Origin: ZC4RG17 sp036380875
GTDB lineage: Bacteria; Actinomycetota; Acidimicrobiia; Spongiisociales; ZC4RG35
NCBI GenBank assembly: GCA_036380875.1
Contig: DASVDX010000035.1
Span: forward strand, 1 to 64,000
DNA length: 64,000 nt
Direction: 5' to 3'
Part shown: one piece after another, positions 51,123 to 59,166 of the stretch
Numbering within the stretch: position 1 is the first letter of the stretch
How the letters are laid out: the number at the start of each line of letters is the position of its first letter
Translations under genes and position numbers: made by a program
The notes under the pieces: generated by a model
What the model was told of the DNA's origin: nothing
Database searches by the model: none
The model's input: only the letters and a program-made list of their open reading frames with translations

Positions 51123-51128
51123 TAGTCT
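51123..51128 (+). promoter_or_regulatory. Candidate -10 element (ADP-ribosylglycohydrolase-like gene)
   Basis: TAGTCT is followed after 9 nt by the ATG at 51138; at most a 2-3 nt leader is implied. Confidence 0.4.
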
Positions 51129-51137
51129 GCGAGACCT

Positions 51138-52094
51138 ATGAACGACGAGGGCGGAGCGCGTTTCTCTCTGCCCGTAGGCGAAGGTGCCGGGTCGATTCTG
51201 GGCCTGGCTGCCGGCGACACGGCGGGAGGGGCGTCCGAACGGGGGTACTCGTCGAGTACCCAGCAGGCGGTCGTCGTGGCGTATCACCTGTTTCGCCACG
51301 GCGCGGTCGATCGCGATCTCTTGAGCTCGGAACTGGCGGAATTGGGGGGCAACGGCCGCGACCCGTCTGTCCTCCGGGGCGAGTCGTCGGACTTGCGCGC
51401 CTGGGTCGAGGCACTGGGCAGCGAAGAACCGTATTACTCCTCAGAGACCGGGCTGGACCCGGCGGTCCGGGCCGTGCCGCTCGGGGTCTGGTATCGGCGC
51501 CACCCCGAAGCACTGGTGGAGGGAGTGCTCGAATCCTCCCGGGTCACCCATCTCGATGCGCCGGCGGCGGTGGTGGCCACCGCAGTGGCGGGAGCCGTGG
51601 CTGGGTCGTGTTTCGTCCAGAACGGGCGCGATCTGCTCCTCGCCGTCTGGGAGATCGCCATGCAGGCGAAGAAGGTGATCGAGGCCGACGGCCTCCTGTA
51701 CGCCCACGCCGACCGGCTCGAAGACGTCGTCTCCCGCTTCCGGATGATGAGTGGCCTCCTGGGTGCCTCCCTGCCGGAAATCGCAGGGGCGCTGGGAGAC
51801 GACCCGGTAGGGAAGGTGGCGACTGTGCTCGTCTCCGTGGCTCCAGCCACCCTCCGCCCGGAAGCCGCGATCCAGGAGGCGGCCGACCTGGGAGGCAGCC
51901 CCCTGGCGGCGATCGCCGGGGCGATCCTCGGCGCCCGGCTCGGCATCCGGCGCTGGCCCTGGACGTTCCCCAACGACAGTTGGTTCGTGGCGATCGGGGA
52001 GCGGCTGGTCGAGCAGCGGGTGGACCTGATAGACCTACCGATTCCCTACGCCGTCGAACAGCGGGTCACCCACGCCGCAGACCAGCGTCTGTGA
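51138..52094 (+). CDS. ADP-ribosylglycohydrolase-fold protein lacking metal-binding residues
   Basis: A 318-residue all-helical protein of the ARH/DraG fold. The opening helix GAGSILGLAAGDTAGG matches the family, as does THLDAPAAVVATAVAGAVAG near 136. The two di-magnesium sites are lost: the family's (Y)TDDTQ reads YSSSTQ (residues 37-42), and the late GGDTDT motif is shortened to GGSPLAAIAGAILGA (from residue 252). With no acidic ligands left it is unlikely to remove ADP-ribose in the usual way. It may bind ADP-ribose, nucleotide or a protein instead. Convergent with an MFS gene by a 29-bp overlap. Confidence 0.75.
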   Translation: MNDEGGARFSLPVGEGAGSILGLAAGDTAGGASERGYSSSTQQAVVVAYHLFRHGAVDRDLLSSELAELGGNGRDPSVLRGESSDLRAWVEALGSEEPYYSSETGLDPAVRAVPLGVWYRRHPEALVEGVLESSRVTHLDAPAAVVATAVAGAVAGSCFVQNGRDLLLAVWEIAMQAKKVIEADGLLYAHADRLEDVVSRFRMMSGLLGASLPEIAGALGDDPVGKVATVLVSVAPATLRPEAAIQEAADLGGSPLAAIAGAILGARLGIRRWPWTFPNDSWFVAIGERLVEQRVDLIDLPIPYAVEQRVTHAADQRL

Positions 52095-53310
52095 CCGCCC
52101 TCCGCAGGCCGCCGAGTACGAGGAACCCGGCGAACACGAAGACCCCCAGGGTGCCGAGAGCAACGGTCCGCGGCAGGCCGAGGACGTCCACCACGAGCGC
52201 CCACACCAGCGGTCCGAGGATCGTGGCGAAACGGCCCACGGTGGCGTAGAGCCCGTACATCTCGCCGAGGTGCTCGGGCGGGCTGATGTCGGTCATGACG
52301 ACGCGGTCGGACGTCCAGGTCGCCCCCAGCGCTGCCCCTCCCAGCGGCCCGATCACCCACGCCAGCGCCGACACCCCGTCGGTGCCGGCGGCGACCCCGG
52401 CCGCCAGAGCGACGATCCAGGCCACCAGCGTCGCCCGCAGGACCCTGAGGGCCCCGAAGCGGCTGACCGCCCAGCCGGCGAAGAAACTACCGGGGATGGC
52501 GGCGGCGATCGCCACCGCCAGCAACACGGTCGTCTGCGCCGGCTCCAGTCCCAATTCCTGGATGGCGTATATCGCCAGGAAGCCGCCGATGAGGGTGTTG
52601 ATGGCGTCCGTGTACAGGAACCGTCCGACGAGGAATCGCACCATCCCGGGGAACGTCGCCGCCCGCTGCCACGACCGCAGCAGCCGAACCAGCACTTCAC
52701 CGGGGCCCGGAGCGGGTTTCGGAGGCCGGGCGGGCTCGGCGATGAACACGAAAGCCGGCCAGGCGAAGAGGACGACTCCGATGGCCAACAGCGTGAACGT
52801 GGCCGGATAGGTGAGCTCCAGCACCTCCAGGGCGACGGTGCCGATCCCCAGCCCGATGAACGACCCCACGTAGCCGACGCCCACTCCGAGGCCGGACACC
52901 CGGCCGCGAGTGGCCGGCGTGGACACGACCGGGAGCAAGGCGTCGTAGACGACCGAGCCCGTGTTGAAGGCGACCAAGGCGACACCCAGCGCCAGCAGCG
53001 ACAGCCATTCGGGGCCCCGGCCCAGCACGGCTGTGGCGCCGACGGCGACGGCTGTCGTGGCCACCAGGGCAGGCACCCGGCGTCCCAGGGCGTCGGTGCG
53101 GGCGCCGATCCAGGGGGCGAGGAACACCACGAGGATCCCGGCGGCGGCCTCGACCACCGACAAGGAGGAGTCGGCGAGACCGCGGCTGGTCAGCCAGGCG
53201 GGGAAGTAGAGGCCGATGACACCGAGGGCGAAGATCGTGTTGGCGAGGTCGTAGCCGATCCACGACCAGGTCGCCAGACGGGTGGGGGACGCCGCCCCAG
53301 GCGCGTCCAC
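52066..53310 (-). CDS. MFS transporter, UMF1/Atg22-like
   Basis: A 414-residue polytopic protein with about 12 membrane helices. WSWIGYDLANTIFALGVIGLYFP is the opening block of the UMF1 (Atg22-like) branch, and GARTDALGRRVPAL gives the MFS loop 2-3 motif. VVYDALLPVV and RGRVSGLGVGVGYVGSFIGL follow as in the family. The substrate is unknown. GTG start 8 bp after the alcohol dehydrogenase stop, so the two genes form an operon and the transporter might export or import the dehydrogenase's substrate or product. Confidence 0.85.
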   Translation of the reverse strand: MDAPGAASPTRLATWSWIGYDLANTIFALGVIGLYFPAWLTSRGLADSSLSVVEAAAGILVVFLAPWIGARTDALGRRVPALVATTAVAVGATAVLGRGPEWLSLLALGVALVAFNTGSVVYDALLPVVSTPATRGRVSGLGVGVGYVGSFIGLGIGTVALEVLELTYPATFTLLAIGVVLFAWPAFVFIAEPARPPKPAPGPGEVLVRLLRSWQRAATFPGMVRFLVGRFLYTDAINTLIGGFLAIYAIQELGLEPAQTTVLLAVAIAAAIPGSFFAGWAVSRFGALRVLRATLVAWIVALAAGVAAGTDGVSALAWVIGPLGGAALGATWTSDRVVMTDISPPEHLGEMYGLYATVGRFATILGPLVWALVVDVLGLPRTVALGTLGVFVFAGFLVLGGLRRAVTDAGLRRG

Positions 53311-53318
53311 CCCGTCCC

Positions 53319-54401
53319 TCAGAACGTGACCGCCACCGCGATCAACTCGTCGTGGCCGAGCAGGCCGGCGGCAGCCTGCATGGCCCTCTGCGCCTCCTCG
53401 AGGGGAAACTGATGGGAGACGAGGTCGTCGACCCGCTCGTCGGTCGCCAGACGCTGGGTGGCCCAGCGGTAGCTGTCGGTCGAGGCGCCGACGGCGCCCT
53501 TGACGGTCAGCTGCTTGCTGACGATCACGTCCGAGAAGAAGTGCAGGGCTCGGTTGCCCTTGGTGGACGCCAGGATCACCCGTCCGCCGGAACGGACGAT
53601 GTCGAACGCCTGGAACACCGCCTCGGGGTCGTCGGAGGTGACGTCTATGACGACGTCGGGTCGCTGACCGGTCGAGTCGGCGACGACTCCGGCGATGTCG
53701 GGATGCCGCTCGACGTCGATCGTGATGTCGGCACCGAGCTTCTCGGCGAGCTCGAGACGGTCACGGTCGTGGGAGAGGCCGGTCACGCCGACCCACGACG
53801 CCCCGGCTGCCTTGGCGGCGAGGACACAGGCCAGGCCTCTGGGGCCGGGGCCCAGCACGAGCACCCGCTCGCCGGGCTTCAGGTTCGGAAGCTCCACCGC
53901 CCAGGTGTAGCCCGTGGCCAGCGAATGCACGGAGGTGGCCACCTCGGCGGGCACGTCGTCGGTGACGAGATGGATCGTGGCGGCCGGATCGATGTAGAGG
54001 TACTCGGCCATGCCTCCCCACAGCGCCGGCGGCTCGGTCGAGGGGATCAACCCGTAGGTGTTCGAAGGCTTGCGGAACTGGCACGTGGCGAGACCGAGGC
54101 GGCAGCGGCTGCAATGGCCGCACTTTATGGTCGGCTCCAACACGACCCGGGTGCCGACCTCGTAGGGGATGGAGTCGTCCTTCACTGCGATGCGCCCCAC
54201 CACCTGGTGGCCGGGGATCAGCGGGTACTGGACCTCCCGGCGCTCCCCGTGCCAGGCCTGGACGTCGGCACCGGAGATGGCGGTTGCCTCTACGGCAAGC
54301 CAACCGCCGGCGGCGACGGGCTGGGAGGGGATTTTGGTGGCGGCGAGCTGCCGGGGCTCGACCAACACCATGGCCTTGGCGGCATGCCCGAGTTCGACCA
54401 T
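53319..54401 (-). CDS. Zinc-type alcohol dehydrogenase-like protein with altered catalytic site
   Basis: A 360-residue medium-chain dehydrogenase. The structural zinc loop keeps its four cysteines (CGHCSRCRLGLATC). The cofactor fold is intact (VLVLGPGPRGLACVLAAKAAG). In the catalytic site the Cys of the usual I-C-G-x-D is Ser (AISGADVQAWHG), and the GHE Glu is Gln (IPGHQVVGRI), so zinc binding there is doubtful. The ATG at 54401 is chosen over an in-frame start 18 bp upstream because TACACT ends 6 nt before it. It leads an operon with the MFS gene. Substrate unknown. Confidence 0.85.
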   Translation of the reverse strand: MVELGHAAKAMVLVEPRQLAATKIPSQPVAAGGWLAVEATAISGADVQAWHGERREVQYPLIPGHQVVGRIAVKDDSIPYEVGTRVVLEPTIKCGHCSRCRLGLATCQFRKPSNTYGLIPSTEPPALWGGMAEYLYIDPAATIHLVTDDVPAEVATSVHSLATGYTWAVELPNLKPGERVLVLGPGPRGLACVLAAKAAGASWVGVTGLSHDRDRLELAEKLGADITIDVERHPDIAGVVADSTGQRPDVVIDVTSDDPEAVFQAFDIVRSGGRVILASTKGNRALHFFSDVIVSKQLTVKGAVGASTDSYRWATQRLATDERVDDLVSHQFPLEEAQRAMQAAAGLLGHDELIAVAVTF

Positions 54402-54407
54402 GGCAGG

Positions 54408-54413
54408 AGTGTA
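54408..54413 (-). promoter_or_regulatory. Leaderless-type -10 element (alcohol dehydrogenase-like gene)
   Basis: On the minus strand TACACT is followed after 6 nt by the ATG at 54401; no Shine-Dalgarno sequence is present. Confidence 0.5.
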
Positions 54414-54446
54414 GGCCAACCGGGGCAGGCCTCCGTCAGAGGTGGG

Positions 54447-55628
54447 TCAGATCGAATTCAGAGCCTTCGCCAGTTTCTCCATGCCTCGCTCCAGGTCGAC
54501 GTCGGAGAGGGCGTAGGAGAAGCGCCCGTAGCCGGGTGCGCCGAATGCCTCGCCGGGGACGAAGGCGACGCCGGCCTCCTCGAGCACCCACCGGGCCAGG
54601 TCGAGCGTCGACGAGAAACGCCCGCCGAGGTAGGCGGACAGGTCGGGGAAGACGTAGAACGCGCCCTGGGGCTCGAGGCACCGGACCCCGTCGATGGAGG
54701 CGAAGATCTCCACCATCTTGCGGCGCCTGCGGTCGAACGCCTGCCGCATCTCCTCCACCACGTCCTGGGGGCCGGTGAGGGCGGCGTGAGCGGCCCGCTG
54801 GCTGACGTTGGCGACGTTGGAGGTGAGGTGCGACTGGAGGCGGATCGCCGCCTGGGCGACGTCGGGCGGGCCGATGAGCCAGCCGACGCGCCATCCGGTC
54901 ATGGCGTATGACTTCGCCACCCCGTTGACGATCACCCAGCGGTCCTCCAGTTCGGGGACCGCCCCTGGCATGCTGACGAATTCGGCGTCGCCGTAGACGA
55001 GGCGCTGATAGATCTCGTCGGTGAGGACCCAGATGCCATGCTCGGCTGCCCAGCGCCCGATCGCCGCCACCTCGTCGACGTCGTATACGGCCCCCGTCGG
55101 GTTGGAGGGAGAGACGAACAGGAGGAGCTTGGTGGCGTCGGTGCGGTAGCGCTCGAGTTGCTCCGGCGTCACCTTGAAGCCGTCGTCGATGGTCGTCGGG
55201 ACGTCTACCCCGGTGGCCCCCATCATCCGCACCACCTCGGGATACGTCACCCAGTAGGGGGTCGGGAGCAGCGCCTCGTCGCCCGGGTCGAGCAGGGCGG
55301 CCATGGCGGCGTACACCGCCTGTTTGCCGCCGTTCGTGATGACCACCTGGCCGGGGGCCACCTCGACGCCGGAGTACTCGCGGGCGTTCTCGGCCACCGC
55401 CTGGCGCAACTCGGGCAGGCCGGCGGCGGCGGTGTAGTGGTGGCTCTTGGGATCGTTGGCGGCGTCGGCGGCAGCGGCGACTATGTGGGCCGGGGTGGGG
55501 AAGTCGGGTTCGCCGGCGCCGAAGCTGATGACGTCCTCTCCGGCTGCCCGCATCTCGGCGGCACGAGTGGAGATGGCCATCGTCGCCGACTCGGCTATCG
55601 AAGCCAGGCGCTGGGATATCCGCCCCAT
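54447..55628 (-). CDS. Class I aminotransferase, aspartate/aromatic aminotransferase type
   Basis: A 393-residue fold-type I PLP enzyme. It opens with SQRLASIAESATMAISTRAAEMRAAG and ISFGAGEPDFPTPAHI, a signature of the thermophilic-type aspartate/prephenate aminotransferases. FVSPSNPTGAVYD, LTDEIYQRLVYGD and NGVAKSYAMTGWRVGW, with the PLP Lys near residue 238, are intact, as is the C-terminal Arg region GYGRFSYAL. It probably transaminates aspartate with 2-oxoglutarate; prephenate use is possible. Its promoter region has TAGCCT well upstream, implying a leader. Confidence 0.92.
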   Translation of the reverse strand: MGRISQRLASIAESATMAISTRAAEMRAAGEDVISFGAGEPDFPTPAHIVAAAADAANDPKSHHYTAAAGLPELRQAVAENAREYSGVEVAPGQVVITNGGKQAVYAAMAALLDPGDEALLPTPYWVTYPEVVRMMGATGVDVPTTIDDGFKVTPEQLERYRTDATKLLLFVSPSNPTGAVYDVDEVAAIGRWAAEHGIWVLTDEIYQRLVYGDAEFVSMPGAVPELEDRWVIVNGVAKSYAMTGWRVGWLIGPPDVAQAAIRLQSHLTSNVANVSQRAAHAALTGPQDVVEEMRQAFDRRRRKMVEIFASIDGVRCLEPQGAFYVFPDLSAYLGGRFSSTLDLARWVLEEAGVAFVPGEAFGAPGYGRFSYALSDVDLERGMEKLAKALNSI

Positions 55629-55696
55629 GGGTCAGTCTCTTTCTCGTCGGTGGTTCCCCTCAGGCTAGTGAGAGGCCGATGGGGCCCAGTCCGGGC

Positions 55697-56038
55697 TCAG
55701 AGCCCGGTGCGCTCCTGCTCGCGGCGGCGACGGCGGCGCCGCCTGATCAGCCCGCCGAGGATCGCTTCGGCGGTGACCGAGATCGCGGCCGTGAAGACGA
55801 TTATCAGCACGAGGGGCAGTTCCCACGACCACCGGAACAGGCGCAGCTCCACCTCCTGGGTGTTCTGAACGGCGAAGATGGCGACGATCACGATCAGGGC
55901 CAGGACGGCGATGAGACGCCACGGGATCTCGACGCCGGGCTCGGCGTAGCCCGGCTCGGCCCGCTCCGGCAGTTCGACGGTGTCGGGGGGCGCCAGGTCC
56001 TCAGCTTCGGGTGTGGGGAACTCATCCCGGTCGGTCAT
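55697..56038 (-). CDS. LapA-like (DUF1049) small membrane protein
   Basis: A 113-residue protein. An acidic N-terminal tail (residues 1-36) precedes two membrane helices (~39-58 and ~74-98), separated by VQNTQEVELRLFRWSWELP, which is the LapA/DUF1049 signature. The protein ends in a very basic stretch (RRRRRRRREQ). In other bacteria LapA homologues assist lipopolysaccharide assembly; that role cannot apply unchanged in an actinobacterium, so function is open. The ATG is supported by TAGGAT ending 7 nt upstream. Between the aminotransferase and the UMF1 gene, all on the minus strand. Confidence 0.82.
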   Translation of the reverse strand: MTDRDEFPTPEAEDLAPPDTVELPERAEPGYAEPGVEIPWRLIAVLALIVIVAIFAVQNTQEVELRLFRWSWELPLVLIIVFTAAISVTAEAILGGLIRRRRRRRREQERTGL

Positions 56039-56045
56039 CGCTCGA

Positions 56046-56051
56046 ATCCTA
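56046..56051 (-). promoter_or_regulatory. Leaderless-type -10 element (lapA-like gene)
   Basis: On the minus strand TAGGAT is followed after 7 nt by the ATG at 56038. It lies between the stop of the UMF1 gene and this start. Confidence 0.45.
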
Positions 56052-57404
56052 GGTGTGCGGGTGCACCGTTGCTTGGTCCGCCTCGAACGACCACAGGGCG
56101 CGAGAGGCCCGGGCGGCGTCGATGTCGAGCCGCCAGAGGAGCAGGCCGCCGACGATGAAGAACAACACCAGCGACAGGATGGCGTAGCGGGACGAGCCGG
56201 CGGCGGCGCCGATGAAGGCGAACAGGAACGGCCCCCAGATCGCCGAGAACTTCGAGAACACGGAGTAGAAGCCGTAGAACTCGGCGGTGGCCTCCTCGGG
56301 GATCATCGAGCCGTAGAGACTGCGCGACAGCGCCTGGACTCCGCCGAGAACGAACCCGATCACCACGGCCAGGCCGAGGAACGGGAGCGGGGCCCTGGCC
56401 GGAAGGAAGAAGGCGGCCACCGCCACCGCCGTCCACACCACGAGCGACGAGAGCAGCGCCCGCTTGATGCCGAGCCGGTACGAGAGGTGGCCGAACCCCA
56501 GCGCCCCGAAATAGGCGATGAACTGGACGATGAGGAAGGCGATGACGATCACCGTGAGGTCGAGTTGGAGCGTCCCTCCGGCGTAGGCGCTCGACACGTT
56601 GATGGTCGTCTGGACCCCGTCGTTGTAGAGGATGAAGGCGACGACGAACAACAAGAGTTGGGGGAAGTGCACCAGCCGCCGGGCCGTCTGCCACGTCCGG
56701 CCGAAGCCGATCCGCAGATAGGCGTTGAGGGGCGACAGGTGGGCCAGTCGGGCGGGAAGCGGCTGGGAGGCGCCGGTCTCGGGGATGCGGGGGATCGCCC
56801 ACAGGGAAAACCCCATCCACCACAGCCCGGCGCCGGCGAGGACGACCCTGGTGGTCAACTCGGATCCGAAAGGCTCGAGGAAGATCAGCACCACCCCGAT
56901 CAGGAGGTACAGGCCGCCGCCGATGTAGCCGAGGGCGTAGCCCCGGGACGACTCCCGGTCGATCGTCTCCGCAGTCGTGAGGTCGGGCAGGAAGCCGTCG
57001 TAGAAGACGTTGGCGGCAACGAAGCCCATCTGGGCGAGGAGGAAGATGCCGATTGTCGCCCCGACCCGCCCCGGGGCGGCGAAGAACAAGAGGACCGTGA
57101 AGGCGGAGCCGACGAGAGCGAAGAAGGTGAGGAACCGCTTCTTCGAAGCCGAGAAATCCGCGATCGCGCCGAGGACGGGGATGAGGAGGAACATCACGAG
57201 CGGCCCCGCCCCTGCCACGAGGCCCCAGAGGCCGTCGGCGGCCCACTCCCGGCCGAGGAACCGGTACGTTTCACCGGGGACGACGACCTCGACGAAGTAG
57301 GCGGGGAGGACCGCCCCAGCGATCACGGTGGCGTAGGCGGAGTTCGCCCAGTCGTACATCGCCCACGCCCGCAGCGCCCGGCGATCGTTCTTTTGCGACG
57401 ACAC
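56049..57404 (-). CDS. MFS transporter, UMF1/Atg22-like
   Basis: A 451-residue polytopic protein with about 12 helices and the UMF1 hallmarks: LRAWAMYDWANSAYATVIAGAVLPAYF at the N-terminus, IPVLGAIADFSASKKRFL, NVFYDGFLPDLTT and RGYALGYIGGGLYLL in the first half, then GFVLGGVQALSRSLYGSMIP in the second. The substrate is unknown; family members in yeast export amino acids from the vacuole. It is clearly distinct from the second UMF1-like protein 2.7 kb away. GTG start with TACGCT ending 8 nt upstream, divergent from the sugar dehydrogenase gene. Confidence 0.88.
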   Translation of the reverse strand: MSSQKNDRRALRAWAMYDWANSAYATVIAGAVLPAYFVEVVVPGETYRFLGREWAADGLWGLVAGAGPLVMFLLIPVLGAIADFSASKKRFLTFFALVGSAFTVLLFFAAPGRVGATIGIFLLAQMGFVAANVFYDGFLPDLTTAETIDRESSRGYALGYIGGGLYLLIGVVLIFLEPFGSELTTRVVLAGAGLWWMGFSLWAIPRIPETGASQPLPARLAHLSPLNAYLRIGFGRTWQTARRLVHFPQLLLFVVAFILYNDGVQTTINVSSAYAGGTLQLDLTVIVIAFLIVQFIAYFGALGFGHLSYRLGIKRALLSSLVVWTAVAVAAFFLPARAPLPFLGLAVVIGFVLGGVQALSRSLYGSMIPEEATAEFYGFYSVFSKFSAIWGPFLFAFIGAAAGSSRYAILSLVLFFIVGGLLLWRLDIDAARASRALWSFEADQATVHPHT

Positions 57405-57412
57405 TGCCGGGG

Positions 57413-57418
57413 AGCGTA
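57413..57418 (-). promoter_or_regulatory. Candidate -10 element (UMF1-type transporter gene)
   Basis: On the minus strand TACGCT is followed after 8 nt by the GTG at 57404. Confidence 0.4.
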
Positions 57419-57445
57419 GCCACCCGCTTTCGCCGGACGCGGTTC

Positions 57446-57451
57446 TAGCGT
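57446..57451 (+). promoter_or_regulatory. Leaderless-type -10 element (sugar dehydrogenase gene)
   Basis: TAGCGT is followed after 6 nt by the GTG at 57458. Confidence 0.45.
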
Positions 57452-57457
57452 GGCGGT

Positions 57458-58669
57458 GTGGCGAAGCGGCTCTGGCTCGGGATCGCGCTCCTGGTGGTGG
57501 GTGCCTGCGCGGAGGGGACGTCGACGGCCGACCCCACCACCTCGTCGGCTCCGCCCACAGTCGTCGTCCCGACCCCGACGGTGGCGCCGACCACCGCCAC
57601 CGCTCCCCCCACCTCCACATCCACCGCCACCGGGCAGCCCGGTTCGTCCACCGCCCCGCCCGAGACGACCACCACGACGCTTCCGCCCCTCCAGGCGCTC
57701 GAATACGAGGTGGTCTCCGAAGCCGACTTCCCGATCGTCCTCACCGCCCGCCCCGGCGACCCGGTCGCTCTCCTCGCCGAGCGGGCGGGTCGGGTGTACA
57801 CGTTCGACGCAGGGATCGGGGAGGAGATCCTCGACATCAGCGACCGGACGACGGTGGACGGCGAGCGAGGCCTCTTGGGCATGGTCCGCCACCCGGAGTC
57901 CGACGGCCGCTTGTTCGTCCACTACACGGATCGGAACGGCGACACGGTGGTGAGCGAGTTCTCCATTGCACCCGACCTGTCGGTCGACCCCGACTCGGAG
58001 GAGATCCTGCTGGCGGTCGACCAGCCTGCGTCGAACCACAACGGCGGGATGATCCAGTTCGGCCCCGATGGAGGGCTGTACCTGGGGCTCGGCGACGGCG
58101 GCGCCTCCGGGGACCGGTTCGGCAACGGGCAGAACCCCGACACCCTCCTCGGCGGGATCGTGCGCATCGACGTCGATACCCGTGAGGCATCGCTGTGGCA
58201 CATGGGGCTGAGGAACCCGTGGCGGTTCTGGATCGACGGCGAGGAGATCTGGATCGGCGACGTCGGCCAGAACAGCTTCGAGGAGATCGACCTCGGCCCG
58301 ATCACCGAGCAGGGCGTCAACTACGGGTGGCCGGTGACGGAGGGGCTCCACTGCTACCGGTCGTCCGATTGCGACACGTCGGGGTTCACGATGCCGATCG
58401 TCGAGGTCGAGAGGGGGGACGGGGGAGCGTGCTCGATGACGGGTGGGGTCGTCTACCGCGGCGCTTCCATCCCCGAGATCGGGGGCCGGTTCCTCTACTC
58501 GGACTTCTGCGGCGGTTTCCTTCGGTCCACCGACCGGACCGGCGAGGTGGCGGACCACACCGGCGACGTCGGCATCAGGGGACAGGTCGTCTCTTTCGGT
58601 GTGGACGGCGCCGAGGAGGTCTACGTCCTCACAACGGACGAGGTGCTGGCCCTGCGCCCGGTCCGCTGA
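57458..58669 (+). CDS. PQQ-type glucose/sorbosone dehydrogenase-family lipoprotein
   Basis: A 403-residue secreted lipoprotein. The signal peptide ends with lipobox VGAC (Cys17), followed by a Thr/Pro-rich tether to about residue 75. The catalytic domain is the six-bladed propeller of the YliI/Hhip family: ERGLLGMVRHPESDGRLFVHYTD, SNHNGGMIQFGPDGGLYLGLGDGG with the conserved His, LRNPWRFWIDGEEIWIGDVGQN, and RFLYSDFCGGFLRS. Such enzymes oxidise aldose sugars with PQQ outside the membrane, but many family members are uncharacterised. Four late cysteines (CYRSSDC, CSM, CGG) may form disulfides. It ends 4 bp short of the convergent GNAT gene. Confidence 0.87.
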   Translation: MAKRLWLGIALLVVGACAEGTSTADPTTSSAPPTVVVPTPTVAPTTATAPPTSTSTATGQPGSSTAPPETTTTTLPPLQALEYEVVSEADFPIVLTARPGDPVALLAERAGRVYTFDAGIGEEILDISDRTTVDGERGLLGMVRHPESDGRLFVHYTDRNGDTVVSEFSIAPDLSVDPDSEEILLAVDQPASNHNGGMIQFGPDGGLYLGLGDGGASGDRFGNGQNPDTLLGGIVRIDVDTREASLWHMGLRNPWRFWIDGEEIWIGDVGQNSFEEIDLGPITEQGVNYGWPVTEGLHCYRSSDCDTSGFTMPIVEVERGDGGACSMTGGVVYRGASIPEIGGRFLYSDFCGGFLRSTDRTGEVADHTGDVGIRGQVVSFGVDGAEEVYVLTTDEVLALRPVR

Positions 58670-58673
58670 GCGA

Positions 58674-59144
58674 TCAGAGGTCCTTGCCCAGGCACACGCT
58701 GCTGGGAGTGGCGAGGTACTCGCCCCAGCAGGGGATGGGCCTGAAGCCGAACGACTCGTAGAGAGCCCTCGCTTCGGGCTGGCCGGGGCCCATCTCGAGG
58801 ACCAGGCTCCGCGCCCCCCGGCGCACGGCCTCGGCCTCGAGGCGGGCCAGGATCGCCTTCCCGATGCCGCCGCCGCGGGCGGCCGGCCGCACGTACATGC
58901 GCTTCACCTCGGCCCGCCCGTCGCCCAGCAGGCGCACGGCACCACACCCGAGGGCATCACCTGCGCCGTCACGGGCGATCAGGAACACGCCGGTGTCCCC
59001 GTCCACTTCGTCGGCCGACAGCGTGAAGTGGTTGTCTTCGGGTGGATACAGGGAGTCGAGCAGGTCGTTGAGCTCTTCGATGAGCTCGGCCGCGTCGGGG
59101 TCTGAGAGCGGGGCAGGCTCGATCGTCACGTCGCCTACGTTCAC
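58674..59144 (-). CDS. GNAT family N-acetyltransferase
   Basis: A 156-residue acetyltransferase. The core motif A is AEVKRMYVRPAARGGGIGKAILARLEAEA near residue 88-115, with the acetyl-CoA loop R-G-G-G-I-G-K, followed by LVLEMGPGQPEARALYESFGF. The protein resembles small-molecule or peptide acetyltransferases; the substrate is unknown. The GTG at 59144 is supported by TACCTT ending 6 nt upstream, and this -10 overlaps that of the divergent HIT gene. No Shine-Dalgarno sequence. Confidence 0.88.
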   Translation of the reverse strand: MNVGDVTIEPAPLSDPDAAELIEELNDLLDSLYPPEDNHFTLSADEVDGDTGVFLIARDGAGDALGCGAVRLLGDGRAEVKRMYVRPAARGGGIGKAILARLEAEAVRRGARSLVLEMGPGQPEARALYESFGFRPIPCWGEYLATPSSVCLGKDL

Positions 59145-59150
59145 GCCGCA

Positions 59151-59156
59151 AAGGTA
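59151..59156 (-). promoter_or_regulatory. Leaderless-type -10 element (GNAT gene), overlapping divergent promoter
   Basis: On the minus strand TACCTT is followed after 6 nt by the GTG at 59144. It shares its last two base pairs with the plus-strand TACCCT of the HIT gene, within GGTACC. Confidence 0.5.
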
Positions 59157-59160
59157 CCCT
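59155..59160 (+). promoter_or_regulatory. Leaderless-type -10 element (HIT gene)
   Basis: TACCCT is followed after 6 nt by the ATG at 59167. It overlaps the minus-strand GNAT element by 2 bp. Confidence 0.5.
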
Positions 59161-59166
59161 GCGTCC

